Positions 51,746-61,384 of a stretch of DNA of 64,000 nucleotides are shown piece by piece. The notes under the pieces were generated by a model. It saw only the letters and a program-made list of their open reading frames with translations. It was not told where the DNA came from and ran no database searches. Both the position numbers and the translations under genes were made by a program. Each line of letters opens with the position of its first letter. Position 1 is the first letter of the stretch. The DNA is from Bacteroidales bacterium UBA6397 (GTDB lineage Bacteria; Bacteroidota; Bacteroidia; Bacteroidales; UBA932). The stretch is taken from NCBI GenBank assembly GCA_002439875.1, contig DJQB01000013.1:1-64000 (forward strand). The letters are read 5' to 3'.

Positions 51746-54474
51746 CAATAGTTGTTACCTCCAAAACTACTGCCGCCTCCGGAACCGCCTATGCTTCCAA
51801 AGCCGCCGGACCCGCCGCCTGAGTTTCCGCCGCTTCCGCCCGACAGGCCGCCACTGGCGTTAACTGCCTTGTTTGAATTTGGCTGAGTGTAGAACGGCCA
51901 GTAGATGCCGATCTTGAAAGCCGTCTGGGTTCTGATGTAGTGATGGGCGCTGAAATAATCCGCCTTGTCCATCGGCCAGCCGTTGCCGATGTTCTCAAGT
52001 TTCACGAATATGCATGCCCTCTTCCACTGGACGTTGATGAAAGCGTCGATGACAGGACCGTTGTTGTACGTCTCTTCTTTCTGGTTGTAGAACGCCCCCA
52101 CGGCGGGGTTCCATGCAGGAGAGTAGAATTTGGTGTTGTACCATCCCTCCGCTCCGAGCTGCATCTGCATGATGTTCCTCTTGACATTGAGCTGGAGGTA
52201 AAGCCTGGAGTTCGCGGCAAGACTCGGCAGAGGCAGCACATCCTGATTCGATGAGATCTGGAACAGAAGCCTGTTGTCCAGATGCAGAGGCCCCAAGACG
52301 AAGTTTTTGTCCAATGAGACGCTCAACACGCTCATCGGAGTAGTGTTCTGGCGGACGACCCCGGTCGAATCATAATAGATGTTGCCCGACAGCAACGCGT
52401 AGCCGAACCGCGCCCCGACCCTCCACCTTTGAACGCTCAGCCCGGCCCGGATCTTTGTTGTCGAGATCTTGCCGAAGTCATTGTCCCATTTGAAATGGTT
52501 TGAATAGTAGTGCTGGTAGTAGTATTCGGGCTCTTCCAGAGAAGTCTCGAAATTCACGTTAAGCGAAACCGGACTTTTCCTTGCCTTCCTGAAAGGGTAC
52601 ATGTCTAATCTTGCGTTGGCCCTCACGGACATGTCGTTCGCTTGGTCTCCGAGAAACACAAAGTCTCCGTTGGCATCCCATCGGATGAAATTCTTCAGTT
52701 GCCCCTCCACTCCCGCATAAACGAACGCCGAGTTCCATACAGTGTTTGTGGTCCCTTTCAGGAAAGTCGGATCGAATGTGCTGTAACTTAGGATTCTGTT
52801 GCCTATCCCACCGTTCAGCTTGGAGACAATCGCATTGTCCGACCACGGCCGAAGCTTAAGGAACACCCTGTTCTCCAGTTTCATTACCCTCACGGAATCG
52901 AAGGAACTTGTGGGACTGTAATTGAATATGTCATTGTAGAACTTGCGCCCCGTCTCGTCCGTGATCTGATCTTCATAGCTCTTGCGGAACACTGAATATT
53001 CACTGCTGTGCCCTATGAACGCGGTCGTGATGTTGTCGTCTCCAAGTGTGTCGGCTGCCTCCCTTTCTGCTCTCCTTCTGGCCAGAAGCACGTCCAGGGA
53101 GTCGATCTTGGCTGTGTCTCTGGATGTCAGTACGCTGTCCTTGAACGCATTGTCGATCTTCCTGTTCCGGATGTCCTTGATGAACGTGAACGGAATCCTG
53201 TACTGCTGGTCAAGGAAGAATGTGTTCCTGATGACATTAGTCGATGCGTTGCTGAGATTTATTGGATACTCTCTGGCGTCCAGGGTCGTGTCCCTTACCA
53301 TCGTGTTGTCGCTTGTTCCTCCGTTCTCCTTGCGGATGATCTTGTTGTGGATGTAGCCGGCGTGCATTATGTAGCGTCTGCCGAGATAATTGGCCGATGT
53401 CACGAACGTCTTGTTGGTTGTCTTCTCGCTCTGCATGATGCCGTTGCCTCCGAAACGGTCATATTCAAGGGTGAAATTCAACTCCGGGAAGATGTTCTGC
53501 GTCGTAAGGATGTGCAGATTGTCGGATTCTTTCTGGGAGTCCGCGAAGAGGGTCCCGAAGTAGGCCAGTTCTGTGTAAGGGGTTTTTGTGTTGTACATCG
53601 GGAGCGTCTTTGCCGAGTAGGTCCATGCCTCGTAGGGGGTGTAGAACGACACCCCGTTCTCACTTGTTCGGTTGAACCAATTGTAGTATTGCAGAGCCGA
53701 GCCGGCGACACCAAGCCATGTGGCGTTCACGTCCTTGCGGTAGAACGGGTAGTCGTGCAGCCAATGGTTGTAGCTGGTGTCAGGTTCATGGATGTCCATC
53801 TTGTGGAACTCCCTCTCGTGGGTCCACTGGATAATGCGCTTGTACTGAAGTGAATCAGGAATGGCGAAAGTCTCAAGAATCCGGGGCGTGGCCTCCTTGA
53901 CGCTGTCCCTATGAGCCTTGAGGCTGTCCTTGACATTGAGCACACTGTCGGCTATGTGTTTCTTGAGTTTCTCCTTGACCTCGAAATCGTATTTTCTTCT
54001 GTCCGTCTTCGACAGTCCGGCGTACCAGGCATCGAACTCGGCCTTTTTCCTGAAAACCGAATCGAGGCGGTAGAGGGAGTCCACTTTAGGCCAGTCGATG
54101 GTGTCTCCTGCGGCTTTCAGCGAGTCCACGACAATCCTGTGGGTCAGAGAGTCCATAATCGCCACATAGTACTTGTAGCGGAAAGGGTTGATCTCCCTCA
54201 GCGAATCAGGTGGGAATATTGTGTCCCTTGCCGTCAGTAGGGGAGTCGTGTCGATCGGAGCAAGGAATAGTGAGGTGTCCTTCTTCCCTGCCGCTGTGTT
54301 GCCGATGAACTGATTCCTGTAGTGGATCGTGTCGGGCGGCAAAGGTCTCTCGGCGGAGACGAACCCATAGCCCGGATCCCCGGCTAGCGGACGGTTTCCC
54401 ATGCCGATGGCCTGAAGCGCGATCACGCACACCACTGCCATCGGAAACCATATTCTTTTCAAAGTCTCTTTCAT
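51745..54474 (-). CDS. Putative porin (Porin_10-like) with glycine-rich C-terminal tail
   Basis: The 909-residue outer-membrane protein has a signal peptide (MKETLKRIWFPMAVVCVIALQA) and a Lys/Asp-rich, partly coiled region (residues ~100-200). A large beta-barrel domain with alternating aromatic strands follows (YNWFNRTSENGVSFYTPY; FTLEYDRFGGNGIMQ; ACIFVKLENIGNGWPMDKADYF). The last clear strand is FKIGIYWPFYTQ, after which comes a Gly/Ser tail of about 40 residues ending GGNNY. Barrel proteins normally end in the last strand, so the tail is unusual. The solute is unknown. It has its own promoter and is translationally coupled to the MltF-like gene. Confidence 0.85.
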   Translation of the reverse strand: MKETLKRIWFPMAVVCVIALQAIGMGNRPLAGDPGYGFVSAERPLPPDTIHYRNQFIGNTAAGKKDTSLFLAPIDTTPLLTARDTIFPPDSLREINPFRYKYYVAIMDSLTHRIVVDSLKAAGDTIDWPKVDSLYRLDSVFRKKAEFDAWYAGLSKTDRRKYDFEVKEKLKKHIADSVLNVKDSLKAHRDSVKEATPRILETFAIPDSLQYKRIIQWTHEREFHKMDIHEPDTSYNHWLHDYPFYRKDVNATWLGVAGSALQYYNWFNRTSENGVSFYTPYEAWTYSAKTLPMYNTKTPYTELAYFGTLFADSQKESDNLHILTTQNIFPELNFTLEYDRFGGNGIMQSEKTTNKTFVTSANYLGRRYIMHAGYIHNKIIRKENGGTSDNTMVRDTTLDAREYPINLSNASTNVIRNTFFLDQQYRIPFTFIKDIRNRKIDNAFKDSVLTSRDTAKIDSLDVLLARRRAEREAADTLGDDNITTAFIGHSSEYSVFRKSYEDQITDETGRKFYNDIFNYSPTSSFDSVRVMKLENRVFLKLRPWSDNAIVSKLNGGIGNRILSYSTFDPTFLKGTTNTVWNSAFVYAGVEGQLKNFIRWDANGDFVFLGDQANDMSVRANARLDMYPFRKARKSPVSLNVNFETSLEEPEYYYQHYYSNHFKWDNDFGKISTTKIRAGLSVQRWRVGARFGYALLSGNIYYDSTGVVRQNTTPMSVLSVSLDKNFVLGPLHLDNRLLFQISSNQDVLPLPSLAANSRLYLQLNVKRNIMQMQLGAEGWYNTKFYSPAWNPAVGAFYNQKEETYNNGPVIDAFINVQWKRACIFVKLENIGNGWPMDKADYFSAHHYIRTQTAFKIGIYWPFYTQPNSNKAVNASGGLSGGSGGNSGGGSGGFGSIGGSGGGSSFGGNNY

Positions 54475-54497
54475 ATTCCCTTAAGGGTACAATCTCA

Positions 54498-54529
54498 CAA
54501 AGTTACTGTTTTTCCCTTTTACCCACAAA
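54498..54529 (-). promoter_or_regulatory. Bacteroidota-type promoter for the porin-mltF unit
   Basis: On the minus strand TTTG (54529-54526), 20 bases, TAACTTTG (54505-54498), ending 24 bases before the porin ATG. Confidence 0.7.
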
Positions 54530-54669
54530 TTCAGTGCTAACGTGCGAACCGCAGAGGTCGGCTGGGGCGAATATGTCATTCCTGCCCCCGAAATGACGAA
54601 AAATTGGGCTTCCGGGTGAAATTAGTTGGACTTTGCCCCCGGAATCTTTTTCGGTTACTAAATAATTAG

Positions 54670-54677
54670 TATCTTTA
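54670..54677 (+). promoter_or_regulatory. Weak -7-like box upstream of the glycogen operon
   Basis: TATCTTTA differs from TAnnTTTG in the last base; a TTTT at 54647-54650 lies 19 bases upstream. It precedes the glgB ATG by 23 bases. Confidence 0.35.
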
Positions 54678-54700
54678 TTGTTGATAAATTGAGTCAAACC

Positions 54701-56692
54701 ATGAAGAAGAAACTCTGGATATTCGACACTGACCCGTACTTGAAGCCGTACGAAGACGCTATCAATGCGCGGCACAAGAGGATTCTGGATGCCGCGGACA
54801 AGATAACAGGCCATGGCGTGGAAGGCCTCGCTTACAGCATCAACAACCACCTTTACTACGGGCTGCACAAATGTGAGGACGGCTCTTGGGTGATTCGGGA
54901 ATGGGCTCCCAACGCAAGCCGCATCTACCTGATCGGAGAATTTAACAATTGGAAACGTACTTCCGCATATGAGTTTAGTCCAGTGGGGCAAGGCAATTGG
55001 GAACTTCGACTAGACTCGATGTTCCTCAGTCATGGAGAATTGTACAAGTTGTTCATAGAATGGCCCGGAGGAGGAGATGAACGGATTCCGGCTTATTGTA
55101 CGAGGCTTGTACAGGATGATGAGACTAAAGTGTTCTGTGCCCAGGTCTGGGATCCCGAGCGGGAATATTCATGGAAAAATGACAGGGTGTTGCGAAGGCC
55201 GCATCCATTGATCTATGAGTGTCACATAGGGATGAGCTCTGAGGAACGCAAGGTCTCCACTTTCAGTGAGTTCCGGGAGAATGTGTTGCCAAGAATCAAG
55301 AGGCTCGGCTACGACACGATCCAGATAATGGCCCTTCAGGAGCATCCGTATTATGGATCGTTCGGTTATCAGGTGTCGAACTTCTTCGCTCTTAGTTCGC
55401 GTTTCGGTACTCCGGAAGAGTTTAAGGAGTTGGTTGATGCGGCTCATGGTATGGGGATTGCCGTGGTGATGGACATCGTGCATTCGCATAGCTCCGACAA
55501 CACGGCTGAGGGCCTGAGTCTGTTTGATGGCAGAGATGATCTGTATTTCTACAAAGGTCCTCAGGGACATCATCCGGCATGGGGCTCACGCTGCTTTGAC
55601 TACGGGAAGGATGAGGTTGTCCGCTTTTTGCTGAGTAACTGTAAGTACTGGATGGAGGAATACCATTTGGATGGATTCCGTTTCGATGGTGTTACGAGCA
55701 TGATGTACTGGGATCATGGCCTTGGCAAGGATTTCAACGGTTACGGACCGTACTTCGATTCGGGTGTTGATGAGAATGCGGTGACCTATCTTGGACTAGC
55801 CAACCTCCTTGTTAGGCAGATCAAGCCATGTGCAATCACTATTGCTGAGGATGTCAGTGGAATGGCTGGTTTGGCCGCTCCGTTCGAGGTGGGGGGAGTA
55901 GGCTTCGGTTTCAGAATGGCGATGGGTATAGCTGACCACTGGATCAGATGGATTAAGGAGAAACGAGATGAGGAATGGAGCCCCGGAGAAATGTGGTACG
56001 AACTCACAAACAAGCGGGCGGACGAGAAAACAATCAGCTACGCGGAGTGTCACGATCAAGCTCTTGTCGGGGATAAAACTTTGATATTCAGGCTTATCGA
56101 CAAGGAAATGTACTTTTCTATGAATATGGATTCGAAGAATCCGATTGTGGACCGGGGCGTGGCCTTGCACAAACTGATTCGTCTAGTAACGCTCGGCACT
56201 GCGGGTGATGGCTACCTCAACTTCATGGGTAATGAGTTCGGCCATCCGGAGTGGATTGATTTTCCTCGTGAAGGGAACGGATGGAGTTACGAACATGCCC
56301 GCAGGATGTGGTCTTTAGCCGACAACGGACTGCTGAGATACCACTGTCTTCAAGACTTTGACAAAGCGATGATTCACCTTGTAAAACGATACGGGGCGCT
56401 TACGGCAAGGCCTGAGCTTCTTCAGGCCGATGAAGAAAAGAAAATCTTGATTTTCAAGCGTAAAAGCCTTATCTTTGCACTGAATTTCAATCCTGTGGAA
56501 TCGTTTGTGAACTACGCGTTCCCGGCTCCGTCAGGAGACTATGTCAAGGTTCTCGATTCAGACTCAAAAGAGTTCGATGGATTCGCAAGGCTTAAAGACG
56601 ATGGAGAACATCTGACGGTCGAAGGTCGCCTAAGTCTCTACTTGCCAAGCCGTTGTGCGCTTGTGCTGATTGACAGGAACGAAAGAAAATAA
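54701..56692 (+). CDS. glgB: 1,4-alpha-glucan branching enzyme
   Basis: GlgB introduces alpha-1,6 branches into glycogen. The 663-residue GH13 enzyme has a CBM48 module (YYGLHKCEDGSWVIREWAPNA to FNNWKR) and the catalytic barrel: VVMDIVHSHSSDN, nucleophile Asp in GFRFDGVTSMMYW, acid Glu in TIAEDVSGM and the transition-state Asp in YAECHDQALVGDK. A C-terminal beta domain closes the chain. This resembles the eukaryote-like group of branching enzymes. I choose the ATG giving MKKKLWIFDTDPYL. It is first in the operon; the debranching enzyme starts 10 bases after its stop. Confidence 0.95.
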   Translation: MKKKLWIFDTDPYLKPYEDAINARHKRILDAADKITGHGVEGLAYSINNHLYYGLHKCEDGSWVIREWAPNASRIYLIGEFNNWKRTSAYEFSPVGQGNWELRLDSMFLSHGELYKLFIEWPGGGDERIPAYCTRLVQDDETKVFCAQVWDPEREYSWKNDRVLRRPHPLIYECHIGMSSEERKVSTFSEFRENVLPRIKRLGYDTIQIMALQEHPYYGSFGYQVSNFFALSSRFGTPEEFKELVDAAHGMGIAVVMDIVHSHSSDNTAEGLSLFDGRDDLYFYKGPQGHHPAWGSRCFDYGKDEVVRFLLSNCKYWMEEYHLDGFRFDGVTSMMYWDHGLGKDFNGYGPYFDSGVDENAVTYLGLANLLVRQIKPCAITIAEDVSGMAGLAAPFEVGGVGFGFRMAMGIADHWIRWIKEKRDEEWSPGEMWYELTNKRADEKTISYAECHDQALVGDKTLIFRLIDKEMYFSMNMDSKNPIVDRGVALHKLIRLVTLGTAGDGYLNFMGNEFGHPEWIDFPREGNGWSYEHARRMWSLADNGLLRYHCLQDFDKAMIHLVKRYGALTARPELLQADEEKKILIFKRKSLIFALNFNPVESFVNYAFPAPSGDYVKVLDSDSKEFDGFARLKDDGEHLTVEGRLSLYLPSRCALVLIDRNERK

Positions 56693-56702
56693 TTTAACCG
56701 AT

Positions 56703-58640
56703 ATGGCTTTTTTGAAGTTTAACAAGTCTGAGTTGGTCAACCTCTCCTATTCCTTGAAGAGAGAGATTATTTGTGCCAACAAGACGGGGGCGTATTGCAA
56801 CACTTCTATAGTGACTTGCAACACAAGACGTTATCATGGTCTGTTGGCGGTTCCGATAGATGCTTTCGGGGGTAAAAAGCATCTGCTCTTGTCCTCTTTG
56901 GACGAAAGCCTCATTCTTAACGGGAAACAGTTCAATCTCGGCATTCATTGCTATGGGAATGTCTATGAACCGCGCGGCCACAAGTACATCGTTGATTTTG
57001 AGGCTGATCCAGTGCCTAAAATTACCTATAAGGTAGGAGAAATCGTCTTTACGAAAAGTATTCTGCTCGTACCTGATTCCGACCAAGTTATGATTCGCTT
57101 CGACTTGGTCAAGGCTCCGGCCAATGTGAAATTGTTGCTGACACCATTTTTGGCTTTCCGTGACATTCATGCATTGACTCAGGAGAATCCGAATGCAAGA
57201 ACCGAAGGTTGGGAAATTCCTAATGGAATGTCGTTCAATCTCTACGAAGGATTTCCTGATTTGAACATGCAGTTTAATACCAAGAACGTCTCCTTCGTGA
57301 CTTCTCCTTGTTGGTACAAAGGTGTGACTTACTCGGATGAGTACCGTCGAGGTTTTGCTTGCAAAGAGGACCTGTATGTTCCTGGGCATTTCGAGTTGGA
57401 TATGAAGCCGGGAGATGCGATTGTGTTCTCTGCATCTGTGGATCTTGCGACCCCTTCGGGCTTGAAGAGAAAGTTCGATTCTTTAGTGGCCAAGGCTGCG
57501 AAAATCACAACCGCGCATGAGCAGCTTGTTCACTGTGCGGATCTTTTGAAGCAGGACCGCGGAGGCCACAAGATGATTACAGCAGGGTTCTCTTGGCTTT
57601 ATACAGGTCTCCTGAGAGAGACTCTTGAAGCTCTTCCGGGCCTTACACTCTACGCTAATGGAGACAAGGCAGAGTTTGAAGAGATTCTGGATAATCTCAT
57701 TGCTGACAACCAAGAGCGTCTCTTTCATAAAACGACACAAGTTGAAGCACCTCTTAGGCTAGCGGACACTTTGGTTCATTACATAGAGTTTGGCGCTGAT
57801 CCAAAGTCTGTTTGGAAAAAGTATGGTCAGGTTGTCAAAAGCATTCTTGAAAGTTATCTACCAGGCAAACGGGCTGAGGTCGCTATGCAGCCGAACGGTC
57901 TTCTCTGGGCGCAACTTGACCATTGGGCTCTTTCTTGGATGAATACTTATGTGAATGGCAATCCTGTGACTGAAAGAGCTGGTTATCAGGTGGAAACGAA
58001 TGCCATGTGGTTCCAGTCCATTCTCTTTGCCGTGACGATGGAACGGCAATATTCTCCATCGGACAGTGCTTTCCTGAAGGAATGGTCTCACATCTTGGAT
58101 CTTGTCTGCGAAAACTTCCAGAAGACATTCTGGAATGCACGTTCAGGCTATCTGGCTGACTATGTTGATAACTCCGGACAGCATCTTGAGGTTCGTCCTA
58201 ACATGCTTTATGCTCTCGTGGGTGAGGATATTCCTGTCGAACCGGAAGTGGCTCAGAGGGTGCTGCAAGTGATAGACAACGAACTTGTGACGAGAAGGGG
58301 AATCCGTACGCTTTCACCTCGTCATCCAGAATATAAAGGAGTCTATGAGGGTTCGCAGACAGATAGGGATTTGGCATATTACAATGGATGCTGCCTGCCG
58401 TTCCTGCTTGGCCCTTACTGCGAGGTCTGCTTCAAGATGAAGGGACCTGCATTCCTGAACAAGGCTCAGTGGCTCGTCAATGGCTTCTATGAGGATCTTA
58501 ATAAGCATGGAGTAGGAGCGTTTTCAGAACTTTACGATGGTGACCCCCCTCACGAGCCTCACGGAGCGATTTCGTCGGCCTTGAGCACTGCGGCCTTGTT
58601 GGAGGTGGAGTATCTTAAGGATAAATACAAAGAGAAGTAG
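56703..58640 (+). CDS. Glycogen debranching enzyme (amylo-alpha-1,6-glucosidase type)
   Basis: The 645-residue protein has the GDE N-terminal domain (TGAYCNTSIVTCNTRRYHGLLAVPI) and an (alpha/alpha)6 catalytic domain of GH133 type. Markers are ITAGFSWLYTGLLRETLEALPGLTL, QVETNAMWFQSILFAV and RGIRTLSPRHPEYKGVYEG, with HGVGAFSELYDGDPPHEPHGAISSALS near the end. It should remove alpha-1,6 branch residues. The start is MAFLKFNKSEL, since the longer frame begins within glgB. It stops 4 bases before the GT4 gene. Confidence 0.92.
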   Translation: MAFLKFNKSELVNLSYSLKREIICANKTGAYCNTSIVTCNTRRYHGLLAVPIDAFGGKKHLLLSSLDESLILNGKQFNLGIHCYGNVYEPRGHKYIVDFEADPVPKITYKVGEIVFTKSILLVPDSDQVMIRFDLVKAPANVKLLLTPFLAFRDIHALTQENPNARTEGWEIPNGMSFNLYEGFPDLNMQFNTKNVSFVTSPCWYKGVTYSDEYRRGFACKEDLYVPGHFELDMKPGDAIVFSASVDLATPSGLKRKFDSLVAKAAKITTAHEQLVHCADLLKQDRGGHKMITAGFSWLYTGLLRETLEALPGLTLYANGDKAEFEEILDNLIADNQERLFHKTTQVEAPLRLADTLVHYIEFGADPKSVWKKYGQVVKSILESYLPGKRAEVAMQPNGLLWAQLDHWALSWMNTYVNGNPVTERAGYQVETNAMWFQSILFAVTMERQYSPSDSAFLKEWSHILDLVCENFQKTFWNARSGYLADYVDNSGQHLEVRPNMLYALVGEDIPVEPEVAQRVLQVIDNELVTRRGIRTLSPRHPEYKGVYEGSQTDRDLAYYNGCCLPFLLGPYCEVCFKMKGPAFLNKAQWLVNGFYEDLNKHGVGAFSELYDGDPPHEPHGAISSALSTAALLEVEYLKDKYKEK

Positions 58641-58644
58641 GAAT

Positions 58645-59940
58645 ATGAGAGTTTTGATGTTTGGATGGGAGTTCCCTCCCCACATCGCAGGAGGACTCGG
58701 AACAGCCTGCTACGGTATCGTCAAAGGATTGGCTTACAATGGGGTTCAGACTCTTTTTGTGATGCCGTCCGCTTCGGGTGACGAGGATCAGAGTGCCGCG
58801 AGGATCATCAATGCGAGTGATGTGCCGGTTGAGTCGGTGGGCTCGACAGTTGATGAGTTCCTGGACAAGGTGAAGTTCGTTCGCATCGGTTCGAACATGA
58901 TCCCGTACGTTGATCCTGAGGAGTTTCACGAGATGGTAGAGTCTGAGCGAAGGCTTCAGAGCGAGAATCTGACAAAGTGCATCGGCACGAAATTCCGTTT
59001 CTCCGGTCGCTATGGTTCCAACCTTATGGAAGAAGTCGCCCACTATGCGATGGTCGGCGGCACGATCGCTATGGAGCACAAGGATGAGTTCGACATCATC
59101 CACGCCCACGACTGGCTGACCTATCTGGCTGGTATAGCCGCCAAGGAGTTGACTGGCAAGCCGCTGGTTGTCCATGTGCACGCCACGTCCTTCGACCGTG
59201 GCACAGAGGACCAGATTGACAGCCGTGTCTATGACATTGAGAAGAGGGGAATGATGGCGGCTGATAGGGTGATTGCTGTCAGCGACCTCACGAGGAATAT
59301 CGTCATCAACAAGTACGGAATTGATCCTGAGAAGGTCGTGACTGTCCACAACGCTGTTGATTTCAGCGGACGTGAGAACGTGAAGGTCGAGAGAGGTGTG
59401 CGCGACAAGGTTGTCACCTTCCTCGGCAGAATCACTTTCCAGAAGGGTCCCGAATATTTCATCGAGGCGGCTGCGAAGGTTCTCAAGAGGACCACTGGAG
59501 TGCGTTTCGTGATGGCGGGAAACGGTGACATGATGAACCGCTGCATCCGTTACGTTGCCAAATTGGGAATATCCGATCGCTTCCACTTCACCGGATTCCT
59601 GCGCGGGGCGGAGGTCCAGAAGATGTTCGCTATGTCGGATGTCTATATAATGCCTTCGGTGTCAGAACCTTTTGGAATATCTCCTCTTGAGGCCATGCGT
59701 TCCAATGTGCCGGCGATCATCTCCAACCAATCAGGGGCCGCGGAGGTCTTGAAATATGCTTTCAAGGTGGACTTCTGGGATGTCGATGCGATGGCTGATG
59801 ACATCTATGCTCTTCTGAAATACCCTGCTCTCGCGGATTTCGCCGCCAGGGAGGGTTACGATGAGGTCAACCGCCTGAAATGGAACATCGCCACGGCGAA
59901 ACTTAAGAATATCTATGAATCAGTTGTTAATAATAAATAA
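58645..59940 (+). CDS. GT4 glycosyltransferase (glycogen-synthase-like)
   Basis: The 431-residue protein has the GT-B fold: N-terminal MFGWEFPPHIAGGLGTACYGIVKGL, VHAHDWLTYLAG-like acceptor region (residues ~150), TFLGRITFQKGPEYFIEAA at the start of the donor domain and SVSEPFGISPLEAMRSNVPAI with the EX7E motif. Genes of this kind recur in Bacteroidales glycogen clusters beside GH57 and the debranching enzyme. The donor is probably ADP- or UDP-glucose; which one is not settled. Confidence 0.88.
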   Translation: MRVLMFGWEFPPHIAGGLGTACYGIVKGLAYNGVQTLFVMPSASGDEDQSAARIINASDVPVESVGSTVDEFLDKVKFVRIGSNMIPYVDPEEFHEMVESERRLQSENLTKCIGTKFRFSGRYGSNLMEEVAHYAMVGGTIAMEHKDEFDIIHAHDWLTYLAGIAAKELTGKPLVVHVHATSFDRGTEDQIDSRVYDIEKRGMMAADRVIAVSDLTRNIVINKYGIDPEKVVTVHNAVDFSGRENVKVERGVRDKVVTFLGRITFQKGPEYFIEAAAKVLKRTTGVRFVMAGNGDMMNRCIRYVAKLGISDRFHFTGFLRGAEVQKMFAMSDVYIMPSVSEPFGISPLEAMRSNVPAIISNQSGAAEVLKYAFKVDFWDVDAMADDIYALLKYPALADFAAREGYDEVNRLKWNIATAKLKNIYESVVNNK

Positions 59941-59949
59941 GGGAATATT

Positions 59950-61380
59950 ATGAAAAAGAGCATTTGTCTGTATTTCCAGGTTCATCAGCCTACAAGGTTG
60001 AGACAGTACCGATTCTTCGACATCGGCAAGGATTCCCACTACTATGATGATTTCGCTGACAGGACAATCCTTCGCAGGATAGCCCAGCGATGCTATATTC
60101 CGATGAACAACCTCCTGCTCGACCTTATCAAACAGCACGGTGGGGACTTCAAGGTGACGTTCTCGATCACCGGCTCCGCTCTGGAGCAGTTCGAGAGGTA
60201 TGCTCCCGATGTGCTTGACAGCTTCCGCGAGCTTGCAAAGACAGGTTGCGTGGAGTTTCTAGGAGAGACATATTATCACTCTCTAGCCTCGCTTGCCAAT
60301 TTCGGCGAGTTCAAGCATCAGGTGGAAAAGCATACCGCTGCCATAGAGAGGTGTTTCGGAGTTAAGCCTACTGCTTTCAGAAACACAGAGTTGATATATT
60401 CAGACTCCATCGGACGCGACGTATACAACCTTGGCTTCAAGGTGATGCTGACGGAGGGCGCCCGGCATATTCTTGGATGGAAGAGCCCAGACTACATCTA
60501 CACCGACAGCCAGCAGAAGCATCTGAAGTTGCTGCTGCGCAACTATTCGCTCAGCGATGACATCGCTTTCCGCTTCTCCGACAAAGGGTGGAAGGATTGG
60601 CCGCTGACAGGGGAGAAGTACCTTTCCTGGCTCAAGGCCGCGGACGGAGACATCGTGAACCTGTTTATGGATTATGAGACCTTCGGAGAGCATCAGAAAG
60701 AGACTTCGGGAATATTTGATTTCATGAGGTATCTACCTGGGATTCTGCTCAAGGACGGCTCGTTTGAGTTCGTCACCCCGACCCAGGCCGCGAGGAAACT
60801 CAAACCAATTGCTGAGATTGACGTGCCAGATCCGATTTCATGGGCTGACGAAGAGAGGGATGTCACCGCCTGGCTGGGTAACGAGCTTCAGCAGGACGCT
60901 TACAACAAACTTTATGGTCAGGCAGAGAAGCTGGCCATTCTGAATGACCCTGTTCTTTGGGAGGATTTCGGACATCTTCAGGAGAGCGATCACCTTTATT
61001 ATATGAGCACGAAGTTCTTCTCGGACGGGGAGGTTCACAGTTACTTCAATCCTTACAACACTCCGTACGAGGCGTTCATCAACTACATGAACGTCTTGAG
61101 TGACTTTATCATTAGGATTGACGACGCGATGACCACTTCTGGAAAGAAAGTGAAGGACAGCGCTTCGACAAACTCAGCGGCCAACGTGAAGAAGGCTGCT
61201 GTCAGGAAGCCATCGAAAAAAGTCGCTTCGGCAAGCTCTGCTACCACGAAGAAAGTGGTTGCTGGAAAGGTATCTACTCCGGCCACCGAGCATGTGTCGG
61301 TCAATGAGCCTGTAGAGGTGACCGGAACGGTGAAGAAAAAAGCCTCAAAAACAAAAGCAACCAAACAAGTTAAAAAATAA
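59950..61380 (+). CDS. GH57 alpha-amylase with lysine-rich C-terminal tail
   Basis: The 476-residue protein has a GH57 domain over residues ~1-395: YFQVHQPTRLRQYRFFDIG, FSITGSALEQ, the nucleophile Glu in FRNTELIYSDSIG and the acid Asp in FMDYETFGEHQ. GH57 enzymes hydrolyse or rearrange alpha-1,4 glucans. The last ~80 residues are a low-complexity tail rich in Lys, Ala, Ser, Thr and Val (VKKAAVRKPSKKVAS, KKKASKTKATKQVKK), like a histone-H1 tail and absent from the catalytic family. No signal peptide, so it is cytoplasmic. It is fourth in the operon, 9 bases after GT4. Confidence 0.92.
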   Translation: MKKSICLYFQVHQPTRLRQYRFFDIGKDSHYYDDFADRTILRRIAQRCYIPMNNLLLDLIKQHGGDFKVTFSITGSALEQFERYAPDVLDSFRELAKTGCVEFLGETYYHSLASLANFGEFKHQVEKHTAAIERCFGVKPTAFRNTELIYSDSIGRDVYNLGFKVMLTEGARHILGWKSPDYIYTDSQQKHLKLLLRNYSLSDDIAFRFSDKGWKDWPLTGEKYLSWLKAADGDIVNLFMDYETFGEHQKETSGIFDFMRYLPGILLKDGSFEFVTPTQAARKLKPIAEIDVPDPISWADEERDVTAWLGNELQQDAYNKLYGQAEKLAILNDPVLWEDFGHLQESDHLYYMSTKFFSDGEVHSYFNPYNTPYEAFINYMNVLSDFIIRIDDAMTTSGKKVKDSASTNSAANVKKAAVRKPSKKVASASSATTKKVVAGKVSTPATEHVSVNEPVEVTGTVKKKASKTKATKQVKK

Positions 61381-61384
61381 TTAA

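Noticed and set aside
58615..59586. 323-residue minus-strand frame opposite the GT4 gene
   Set aside because: Long, but antisense to a clearly conserved glycosyltransferase and in the wrong direction within a compact operon.
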